Shown piece after piece: positions 16,713-25,200 of a stretch of 64,000 bases of DNA. The stretch is from Roseovarius sp. MMSF_3281 (lineage in GTDB: Bacteria > Pseudomonadota > Alphaproteobacteria > Rhodobacterales > Rhodobacteraceae). The notes beneath the pieces are model-generated. The model was not told where the DNA came from. It searched no databases and saw only the letters and a program-made list of their open reading frames with translations. The stretch is taken from assembly GCF_030733685.1 (NCBI RefSeq), contig NZ_JASHIM010000001.1, positions 372,001 through 436,000 on the forward strand, read 5' to 3'. A program made the position numbers and the translations under genes. Position 1 is the first letter of the stretch; every line of letters starts with the position of its first letter.

Positions 16713-17674
16713 CAAAGGTTCAATTGATCGGGTTTATCCTTACGTTTGCCATCTGCATGAGTGTTGGCCTGTTACTACTGAAGTTGCTGGATCGGGCCCG
16801 GCGCATCCGGCGCATCCGCCTTGCCCGCTATAGCGCCGATCACCCGAACGCTTCGACAGACGTGGTTCAACAACGCCTTCAGGCCGGTCAGAAGAATGAT
16901 GGCCTGCGCGATGCGCGCGCCGGCTTTTCCGGAACGCTTGAAAGGCGGCTCATCGGCGCAGGGGTGCCAATGTCGGCCAGATCGGCCTGCACCGTGATTG
17001 CCTTGTTCGCCTTGTTCATTTCCGGCGGGATCGCCTTGGCCGGTATCCTGCCGCTTCCCTTTGCCGTGCTGCTCGGCCCGGTTGCCGGTTGGGTCCTATT
17101 TAACATCTTTCTGGACATGCGCCGGGCGCGGCGCGTGCGGGTCTTCAACGACGCGCTGCCCGAATGCCTTGATATGTTCGCCCGCGGCTTGCGCTCGGGC
17201 CAGACGATCACCGCCTCCGTGGGCGTGGTCGCACATCATTCAACCGGTATCGCACGTGAAGAATTCCAGCGGTGCCGGGAAGAACTGCGCCTAGGGATGA
17301 CGTTACACTCAACGCTTTCCTCCATGGCCGAGCGGATCGGCTCGCCCGAAGTCCGCTTTATCGCGGTTGCCACCAGCCTTCAGGCCGAGACCGGTGGCAA
17401 CCTGGTCGAAACCCTGGAAAACCTTGCTGCGCTGCTGCGCGACCGGCATAAATTGCGCAAGAAGGCCGCGGCCCTTTCGGCGGAAACCCGGATCAGCGCC
17501 GTTATCCTTTCCGGCCTGCCCTTCGCCATCGCGGCAACGCTTCTTGTGATCAACCCGAACTACTTGCTGCCATTGTTCGAGGACCCGCGAGGCCGGACAC
17601 TCACCCTGGTTGGGTTGTTGAGCCTGGGTGCCGGTATTTTCAGCATGTACAGACTGTCAAAGATCGATGCCTGA
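16709..17674 (+). CDS. tadB: Tad inner-membrane platform protein TadB
   Basis: A 321-aa polytopic protein with a GspF-like domain. There is an N-terminal TM (LIGFILTFAICMSVGLLLLK), a central pair of TMs around FALFISGGIALAGI, the GspF region (FARGLRSGQTI, AERIGSPEVRFIAVATSLQ, GGNLVETLENLAALL) and two C-terminal TMs. It forms the membrane platform with TadC. It is coupled to cpaF by ATGA. Confidence 0.93.
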   Translation: MTKVQLIGFILTFAICMSVGLLLLKLLDRARRIRRIRLARYSADHPNASTDVVQQRLQAGQKNDGLRDARAGFSGTLERRLIGAGVPMSARSACTVIALFALFISGGIALAGILPLPFAVLLGPVAGWVLFNIFLDMRRARRVRVFNDALPECLDMFARGLRSGQTITASVGVVAHHSTGIAREEFQRCREELRLGMTLHSTLSSMAERIGSPEVRFIAVATSLQAETGGNLVETLENLAALLRDRHKLRKKAAALSAETRISAVILSGLPFAIAATLLVINPNYLLPLFEDPRGRTLTLVGLLSLGAGIFSMYRLSKIDA

Positions 17675-18617
17675 AACGTCACTTTTCTTGCTGGTAGCCG
17701 TGATTGTCCCGATCATGATCGTCGGACAACTTTACATCTTGTCACGGCTCGATCACCGGGCGCGGCTTGCGCGGTTGGCCCGTAGTGTCGGCGCAATGCA
17801 CACCGGACCGGTGAAACCGGCGGGGGCCGCACCCTTCGCGTATCTGGGAAATGCACTGAACCGGATCGCGGCACTGACCGCTGAACGCTTTTCCGTCGTG
17901 AAAGGCGGCGAGGCGGAAAGCTCGGCCGCCCTCCTGCGTGCCGCGGGGTTCCGCAGCCGCGATGCGGTCCTGATCCATGCCTTCCTGAAACTTGTCCTGC
18001 CACTTCTCGGCGCGGGGCTGGCGGCGCTTTGGCTTTATATCGGCGGAAACCTGACCCCCATGACAGGCACGATCTGGATCTGCGGCGGGGCGCTGGCGCT
18101 ATCGAAGGGGCCCGACCTTTTCCTTGCCTATCGTCGCAACAAACGCCTGGAAAGTGTCCGCCGCAATTTTCCGGACATGCTGGAATTGCTGGTCATCGCA
18201 AGCGAGGGCGGGCTCGCCCCCGGCGCCGCACTCTCCCGCGTCAGCCGGGAGATGAATGTCAGTTGCCCGCCGCTGGCACTTGATATGCAACATCTCGTGA
18301 TCGAACTGGGCGTTCTGCCGGACCGGACCATCGCCTGGCATAATCTTGAAGATCGCCTGCCATTGCCCGAAATATCCGTTTTCGTGAATGCCCTCTTGCA
18401 AGCCGAACGTTATGGCACCCCGTTCTCCGGTGCGCTTCGCACCCTGATGCAAGAGGAACGCGCGTCGCGGCTCCTCAAGATCGAGGAAAAGGCGGGGCGG
18501 GTGCCCGCGCTGATGACGATCCCGCTGATTGCCTTCATCATGCCCGCCTTGTTCGTCGTCCTGATCGGCCCGGCCGCCCTCAATATCCTTGATAACATCA
18601 TGAACGGAGCATTCTGA
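17667..18617 (+). CDS. tadC: Tad inner-membrane platform protein TadC
   Basis: A 316-aa polytopic GspF-family protein that starts at ATG 17667, overlapping the end of tadB by eight bases. It has an N-terminal TM, a middle pair of TMs and the GspF core NFPDMLELLVIASEGGLAPGAAL, then FVNALLQAERYGTPFSGALRTL, with C-terminal TMs near LIAFIMPALFVVLIGPAAL. It is the second half of the TadB/TadC platform. Confidence 0.93.
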   Translation: MPETSLFLLVAVIVPIMIVGQLYILSRLDHRARLARLARSVGAMHTGPVKPAGAAPFAYLGNALNRIAALTAERFSVVKGGEAESSAALLRAAGFRSRDAVLIHAFLKLVLPLLGAGLAALWLYIGGNLTPMTGTIWICGGALALSKGPDLFLAYRRNKRLESVRRNFPDMLELLVIASEGGLAPGAALSRVSREMNVSCPPLALDMQHLVIELGVLPDRTIAWHNLEDRLPLPEISVFVNALLQAERYGTPFSGALRTLMQEERASRLLKIEEKAGRVPALMTIPLIAFIMPALFVVLIGPAALNILDNIMNGAF

Positions 18618-18619
18618 AC

Positions 18620-19033
18620 ATGCGTATCGTCCGAGAATTCGTTCATGATGAAAGCGGCGCCACGGCTGTCGAGTTCGCACTGATCCTGCCGCTTTTGCTG
18701 TCCATCGTCTTCGGCATCATCTGTTTTGGCCAGTTTTTCGCCATCGCCAACAGCCTGCAGCAGCTTTCGGCCGAGGCCGCCCGCGCATCGGTTACGGAAA
18801 TAACCATGGCTGACCGGGAGACCACCGCGAGGGCCTTTATCGACAACGCCGGTGAGCGTTTTTCCTTTCTCGGCGGGGGGAATATCGACCCGACGGTTAC
18901 CCCGTTCGAAGATCCCCCGGCAATCGAGGTAAGCCTTGAATACGATCTGGCCGGTTCGGCTGTCGAGATCGCATCCGGTTTCCTTGGCCTGAACATCGGG
19001 TCGATCACGCGGAGCAGCTATCTTGCGTATTAG
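18620..19033 (+). CDS. tadE: TadE-like minor pseudopilin
   Basis: A 137-aa protein with the TadE signature SGATAVEFALILPLLL directly after a short charged leader (EFVHDE). A long TM follows, then a small periplasmic domain. TadE-type pseudopilins are processed by the same prepilin peptidase as Flp and are needed for pilus biogenesis. It begins two bases after the tadC stop, and its end overlaps the TTG start of the TadG gene. Confidence 0.9.
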   Translation: MRIVREFVHDESGATAVEFALILPLLLSIVFGIICFGQFFAIANSLQQLSAEAARASVTEITMADRETTARAFIDNAGERFSFLGGGNIDPTVTPFEDPPAIEVSLEYDLAGSAVEIASGFLGLNIGSITRSSYLAY

Positions 19034-20756
19034 ACCGTTCCTCATCCGTTTCCGCCGCGATGAAAACGGCGCGGTCGCCGTGTTGGTTGGGCTTCTACTG
19101 GTCGTCCTGATAGGTTTCCTGGCCATCGGGGTGGATATAGGCGCTCTTTATTACCAGCAAAAAACGTTGCAGACGCGCGCCGATCTCGCGGCGGTCACGG
19201 CGGTGATGAACCTTGATGATGCGCCCGCGACGGCAGCCGAGAGCACGGTCACCGAAAACGGCCTTGATGCCGCTGCCCTTGGCGACCTGTCCTATGCCCA
19301 CTATGATCGCGACAGCACATTAACGCCCGAGGCACGGATCACGGCGCGCGACCTTGGCGATGCGGATGTGAACGCCGCGACAACCAGCTTGCAGAAAAGC
19401 GCTCCGCTCTACTTTGCCTCGACCTTCCTGCCGACGGGCAGCACGACCCTTTCCGCGACGGCTACCGCCGCCCGGCTTGACCTGGCCTCTTTCACGCTCG
19501 GCTCTCGCCTGCTGGCCCTCGACACCACCGACTCTGCCGTTCTCAATGCCCTTCTGGGCACGGCCCTCGGGTCGCCGGTATCGCTCGACCTGGTCGACTA
19601 CGAGGCGCTTGCCGATACCTCGATCGACCTTCTGACATTCACCGATGCACTGGCCACCCGTGCCGACCTGACCGCACTGAGCTATGAGGAGATCCTCAAT
19701 AGCAACATCAACCTCCCCGATATCGCCGGGGCGCTGCTGGATACAGGGTTGGTCGCCGGCAGCACGGATGTGCTGACCACGGTGTTGAATTCCGGGGCCA
19801 CGTCCCTTCTGAATGCCTCCGATCTCATTGCCCTCGATGGCGACAATGCCGATTTGTGGCTTGATGATGTCCTGCCCACCATCGAAGTCACCGCCCTCGA
19901 CCTGCTGGTGGCCTCGGTCGACATTATCAACGAAGACGCCTTGATCGACATCGGTGTCGGCATTCCCGGGCTGGCCTCGGCCTCGGTCGTCGTCGGGGAA
20001 CGTCCGGTGGGATCGGGCTGGATCATCATCGGCGAGCGCGACACGACGCTGCATACCGCGCAAGTGCGGTTGAAACTGCGCGTGGCGCTGAATCTTGTCG
20101 GTCTCGCGTCGGTAGATTTACCGCTTTACCTTGAGATTGCCGGTGCCACTGCCACGCTGACCAGGGCCAACGCCTGCGGCACGCCTGATCCTTCGGATGT
20201 GGTGGCCGTATTCGACACCGGTTCCGACGCGATGGCAGGCGGCCACGGCAACCAGGTTGCCAAGCTTTATATCGGTGATCTCGTCGGGAAATCTTTCGAA
20301 GATACCTCGACCTATTTTACCGCCAATGATTTTGAACCCGTTAAACTCGTGGACGTTCTCGGGCTCCTCGGCGTCCCCATCGCGAGGGTGGACATCAAGG
20401 CATATAGTTCGGTCGGGGCCACCCCCACGGAAAGCACTGAATTCACATATGATGAAATCGGCGAAACGAAAACTTACGGTTCCGGGACGTTGCTGACCAC
20501 GGCCCTCTCTACCCTGCTTGCCCCACAGGACAATCCGGGCATGGAAGGCGCCCATATCGACGTTACCGTTCTGGGCCTCGGCCTTGGGTCCATCACCGAC
20601 CTTTTGCTAACACTGGTCTATCCCATCCTCGATGCCTTGTTATCCCCCCTCGACGTTTTGGTCGACAGGTTGCTCAGTGCGCTTGGCATCGGGATCGGTG
20701 AAGCCGACCTTACATTGAACGGCGTAAGTTGCGGGGGGGTCATGCTCGTACGATGA
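19023..20756 (+). CDS. tadG: TadG-family pilus assembly protein
   Basis: A 577-aa protein with the N-terminal TadE/TadG-like motif NGAVAVLVGLLLVVLIGFLAI, then GALYYQQKTLQTRADLAAV as in TadG (DUF2134). The long periplasmic part is rich in Ala, Leu, Asp and Thr (DLLTFTDALATRADLTAL, DVVAVFDTGSDAM). The start codon is TTG at 19023, with GGAG about nine bases ahead; the next Met would remove the membrane helix. No von Willebrand A domain is clear. It overlaps tadE and the possible upstream start of tadD. Confidence 0.87.
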   Translation: MRIRPFLIRFRRDENGAVAVLVGLLLVVLIGFLAIGVDIGALYYQQKTLQTRADLAAVTAVMNLDDAPATAAESTVTENGLDAAALGDLSYAHYDRDSTLTPEARITARDLGDADVNAATTSLQKSAPLYFASTFLPTGSTTLSATATAARLDLASFTLGSRLLALDTTDSAVLNALLGTALGSPVSLDLVDYEALADTSIDLLTFTDALATRADLTALSYEEILNSNINLPDIAGALLDTGLVAGSTDVLTTVLNSGATSLLNASDLIALDGDNADLWLDDVLPTIEVTALDLLVASVDIINEDALIDIGVGIPGLASASVVVGERPVGSGWIIIGERDTTLHTAQVRLKLRVALNLVGLASVDLPLYLEIAGATATLTRANACGTPDPSDVVAVFDTGSDAMAGGHGNQVAKLYIGDLVGKSFEDTSTYFTANDFEPVKLVDVLGLLGVPIARVDIKAYSSVGATPTESTEFTYDEIGETKTYGSGTLLTTALSTLLAPQDNPGMEGAHIDVTVLGLGLGSITDLLLTLVYPILDALLSPLDVLVDRLLSALGIGIGEADLTLNGVSCGGVMLVR

Positions 20757-20824
20757 TACAATTTACAAATCCGCTGCCCGCCCGTTCCTTTCTTTCGCCG
20801 ACCTTTCGAACAGGAGACCTTCTT

Positions 20825-21628
20825 TTGCAACACCTGTCTGCTCTCATGCGCCCCCTACTCTTGTTACTTATGGCATCGGTCGTTTCCGCCTGCAGCCTGA
20901 AGACACCGGAACCATCGGCTCCTCGGCCAGAGACCATTCATTCCGAGGATCTGCGGCTGGCTCAAGCAACCGCCAAGGCAGGTGATTACACAACCGCTGC
21001 GCAATTGTTCGAAAAGGTACTTGCCAAACAACCGGATTCGGTGCCCGCGTTACTTGGCGCGGGGGATGTCTATGGCCGTATGGGGCAAAACAGCCGCGCG
21101 GAATCCGTTCTTTCAAGAGCCCATGAACTTGCCCCGAAAAACGTGAAGGCCCTGACAATCCTTGGCCGGGTGAAACTCGCCCAGAACCAGTATCCTGCAG
21201 CCCTGGAAACATATAACAAGGCGCTGCGTATCGACCGGCGCAGCATCCCCGCCTTGACCGGCAAGGGCGTCACCCTGGATGCCATGTCGCGGCATGCCGA
21301 CGCGCAGGCCGTGTATCGTGAGGGGCTATCGGTTTATCCGACGAATTTCATTCTGCGCAGCAACTATGCACTCTCGCTCGCGATTTCCGGTGACATGGCG
21401 AAAGGAACGGCCATTCTCCAAGAACTGGTGCGGGACCCGAATGCAGCACCGCATGTACGTGGCAACCTGGCGCTGGTATATGGCCTGGCAGGACGAAACA
21501 ACGATGCGCGTGCCACGCTCGCCTCCGACCTGTCGGAATCCCAGATCGAGGATAACCTCACTATCTATCGGGCCCTTCGGAGGATGATGCTCGAAGATAA
21601 ACCGATCGGCGCCCTGGTTTTCGTCTGA
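20825..21628 (+). CDS. tadD: TadD-like TPR lipoprotein
   Basis: A 267-aa lipoprotein with tetratricopeptide repeats (DYTTAAQLFEKVLAKQPDS, RAESVLSRAHELAPKNVKAL, YPAALETYNKALRIDRRS and others). It is a pilotin-like factor of the Tad locus, presumably helping secretin assembly. I choose TTG 20825, which follows AGGAGA by seven bases and gives a normal lipoprotein signal ending in VVSAC. The ATG at 20753, overlapping the TadG stop, would add 24 residues before the signal. It is the last gene of the Tad operon. Confidence 0.85.
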   Translation: MQHLSALMRPLLLLLMASVVSACSLKTPEPSAPRPETIHSEDLRLAQATAKAGDYTTAAQLFEKVLAKQPDSVPALLGAGDVYGRMGQNSRAESVLSRAHELAPKNVKALTILGRVKLAQNQYPAALETYNKALRIDRRSIPALTGKGVTLDAMSRHADAQAVYREGLSVYPTNFILRSNYALSLAISGDMAKGTAILQELVRDPNAAPHVRGNLALVYGLAGRNNDARATLASDLSESQIEDNLTIYRALRRMMLEDKPIGALVFV

Positions 21629-22248
21629 GGAATTACAGGAAGACAAAGCATTTCGTGCAATGCAGCAGAACGCTCAATCAATGCGCGCATTGCTTTGTGC
21701 CGTGTTTGAACCTCTGAGGCTCTGCTCTGTCCTTCGATTGGAATAACCTCCCTGAAAGAGGTTCATCAACCGGGGTGTATTTGTCCTGGAATTTGGAGGA
21801 TCGGCGATGGCTGGCAAACGAGAGAGGGCAGAAGAGCTTGTATCGAAGCTTCGGCAGCTTTTGTCCTGCTCTCAGGGTCGGCTGGTTCGGGGATCTCACT
21901 GTGGCGGAGGGATTAAAGCCTTGACCAATGCGTTCATACCGCAAGGACCGCTTTACCGTATCCAGCGCCATAGCCAAGGGACTTGCCACAAGACACGAAG
22001 CACGATGTCACAAACCCCGGCGGCGCGCCTCGGCCCTTGGCTGTAACGCCCCGAACATGTCGAAAGACTGGTTGCTTGAATGAGCCAATCGGCGCGGGGC
22101 AGATAGGTGTCGGCCCCAGCCACGCAAGAGCCCCCGAACATGCAGCATCCAATTGGCATTCATCCTTGATCCAAACGAACTTTTCGGCTTACGCTTCGGC
22201 AATAGTACGCGATAAACACATGACACATAGATAACCGAGGATATTTTC
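21629..22248. other. Gene-poor gap between the Tad operon and the surface-protein cluster
   Basis: Apart from the IS3-type remnant described separately, I find no convincing gene. Short open frames occur on both strands but look like fragments. One plus-strand frame from about 21927 (MRSYRKDRFTVSSAIAKGLA) may be a second broken fragment. The promoter of the large RTX/VWD gene should lie in the right third. Confidence 0.5.
21807..21881 (+). mobile_element. IS3-family orfA remnant (5' end only)
   Basis: The frame beginning at 21807 reads MAGKRERAEELVSKLRQ and shortly afterwards SQGR. This closely resembles the start of IS3-group orfA proteins (MAGKRxKxEEIVxKLRQ...). After about 25 codons the likeness is lost, so only a decayed stub remains. 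GGAGGATCGGCG upstream still looks like its ribosome site. Element ends cannot be defined. Confidence 0.45.
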
Positions 22249-25200
22249 ATGCCGACATATTCGATCTCTGGCTTTCAAGTCACCCGCAATGCAAGTGATC
22301 AGATCGTCTCGGTCGATCCTGTCGTTTTGGATATCGTCACTCCGGCAGGTCAGGAAACTTTCACGTATACCATCGACAATCCGGCATCGTCCGGGGATTT
22401 GACCGAAGTGGAGATCGAGGCAGGCGAGGCGCACCCCCTGGCAAAAGGCCCAGGTATTCCCGGCGGCGCCGCGGCCATTCCCGACGGTGTTGTCAGTGTC
22501 TTTGGAAATATTGAAACCAACAGCGGCTCAGGGAACCACACAATCTTGGCCTTCGAGGCTATCGAAAATGACGGTTCCTCCGTGGAACTTATCTTTCAGG
22601 TTGCGGGTGACCCTTTAACCTACCCGACGACGGTCAGTGAGTTCGAAGCGCTGGATGCGTCGATCACCGGTGTTAGCGATGCAACAGGTGCCTGGGGGCC
22701 CAATACAGATATCCGCTTTGACGCTCTTGCCAATACAACTGTAAGCGCCTCGCCCGATAACGTGATCCTTGGCGAAGAATTCAATGACACCCTGATCGGT
22801 ACTGACGAGGATGATTTTATCTTCACCGGCGATAACGATGGTGGCAGTTTCGGGTACGACTACGTTGCGGCCTCCGAAGGTGATGACGATATTGATCTAT
22901 CCGGAGTCGATACCGGATTTGTTGAACTCGATTACTCTGCCTTGAATGGCACCGGCCAGGCGATCAGCGCGGATATTGACGGGGCCGCAAATGTTGGCGA
23001 GGTCGAGAAAGGCAGTTTGGGGACCGATACACTCATTGGCGTTGAAAACCCGCTCAATGCCGGCTGGACGGTTGGAGGGTTGAGCCTGATCGGCACCCAA
23101 GGCAATGACAGCTTCGACTTCACCATTGGCGACGAACAATGGCTGAACGTGCAAGCCGGCGACGGTGTCGACAGCTTTAATGTCAACGGCCCGGGCCTGC
23201 TGCGGTTCGATTTCCGCGACGCGGAAGAAGGTGCGAACGTCAATTTCGCGACGAAGAGCATCGTTAACGACGGTTTTGGCAATTCCGAAACGATCACCGG
23301 CAACAACACGCTTTGGGAAATGCAAGGCTCACGGTTCGACGATACGTTCACCGGGTCTGCCAACGGCGAATCCTTCCGGTCCACGGGCGGCAACAACACA
23401 ATCAACGCGGGCGGAGGCTTTGATCGCCTGCGCTATGATCGCGACGCGATCATTTCGGTGGACGCCGACTTGGAACGCGGCACGTCCGAAGGGGTGACCG
23501 CCACCGGCGGTTTCGGCCACAGTAATTTTGCCAGCAGTTTTGAAACCGTCACCGACACGATCTCCGGGGTCGAGTGGCTGCGCGGCTCGAACGGTCATGA
23601 CCGGCTGGCGGGGAAAGCCGGCGAGAACAACCGCTTTGACGGCGACGGGTCCGGCCCATACGGCGGACAGGACGTATTTGTTTACCGCGGCGGTGATGAT
23701 ACGATCACCGACTTCGACGTTCTCCAAGATACGCTTGTCATTGATCTTCCTGGGGTGGATTTTGCCGCCCTTGAAGGCGTTGACCCGGTTAACACCCCCG
23801 AGGGCATGGTGGTTGATTTCGGGGAATTCGGGTCCCTGTCCTTTTACGGGGTGTCCGCTGACAGCGAGATCCATGTGCAAGTGAACGGCGGTCTCAACGA
23901 GATCATGGGCACCAATGGCAACGATACGCTTAATGGTACCGCCGGTGACGATCTGATCAAAACCGGTGACAATGAAGGCGGCGCGACGGGATATGACAGC
24001 GTCGTCGCCTCGGCGGGCAGCGATACCATTGATACCACGGGCATCAAACTTGGCTATGTTGCGCTTGATTATGGTTCGGTCGGCGCCGCCGGGGTCGACG
24101 TCGTCATCGACGGCGGCACGAATACAGGCACCGTCGACAAGGGCGGAATGGGTAGTGATATTTTACGCGGCATTGTCAGCCCGCTTGACGCAGGGGCGCG
24201 GGGCGGAGGCCTGGGCATTTACGGGACAAGCGGTGACGACAGCTTCGACATCACGCTCGAGACGTCCCAGAACGTGGCGTACTATGGCGAGCAATGGCTC
24301 AGTCTTCGTGGCGGGGACGGCACCGATAGCTTCCTTCTGAACGGTTTTGGCTATGTCCGGTTGGATTTCCGCGATGCCATACAAGGCATTGATATAGACC
24401 TGTCCCAAATGACCAGCCAAATCGTGAATGATGGCTTTGGGAACACCGAATCCATCGGCGGCTTCAATCAGGTGTCGCAAATTCAAGGGTCGAGCCATGA
24501 CGATACCTTCGTCGGAAGCGGCCACAGCGAAACCTATCGCGACTTTGGCGGCAACGACAATCTGGATGGCGGCAGCAGTTCATATGACAGCCTGCGTTAT
24601 GACCGTGACGTCGTTCAATCGGTGAACATCAACGGCGATACCGGCGAAGCAACCGGTACCCTGTCGGGCGGCGGAACCTTCACCGATACGTTCATGAACT
24701 TCGAGAGCTTCCGCGGCTCGTACGGCAATGACTACATCAAGCTTGAAGATGATAACATGTCCGCAAGCCTGAGCGCCGATGGCTCCGATGGGGACGATAC
24801 CCTGATTGGCTCGAACGGGGACGACTCCCTCACTGGGGGGCGCGGGAACGACGAATTGAACCTCGTCGGCGCGGGCGATGGCATCAGCGGCTACGATATG
24901 GTCGCAGGCTCGCAGGGAAATGACACGATTGATTTTTCGGGATCCAAGGATGATTTCGTCAACCTGAATTATATTGGCCTGCCCGAGCCGGTCAGCGTCA
25001 CACTGAACGGTGTTGCCAATACCGGCACGGTGAACAAGGGCGCGATGGGGACCGATACACTCGTTGGTGTTGCAACACCTCTTGACGCGGGGTGGACCAT
25101 CGGTGGGCTGGGCCTGCGCGGAACCTTTGGCGACGACAGCTTTGACCTCACCCTCGGAGCGGAACAATGGATGTCGGTGGTCTCCGGGTTCGGGACGGAC

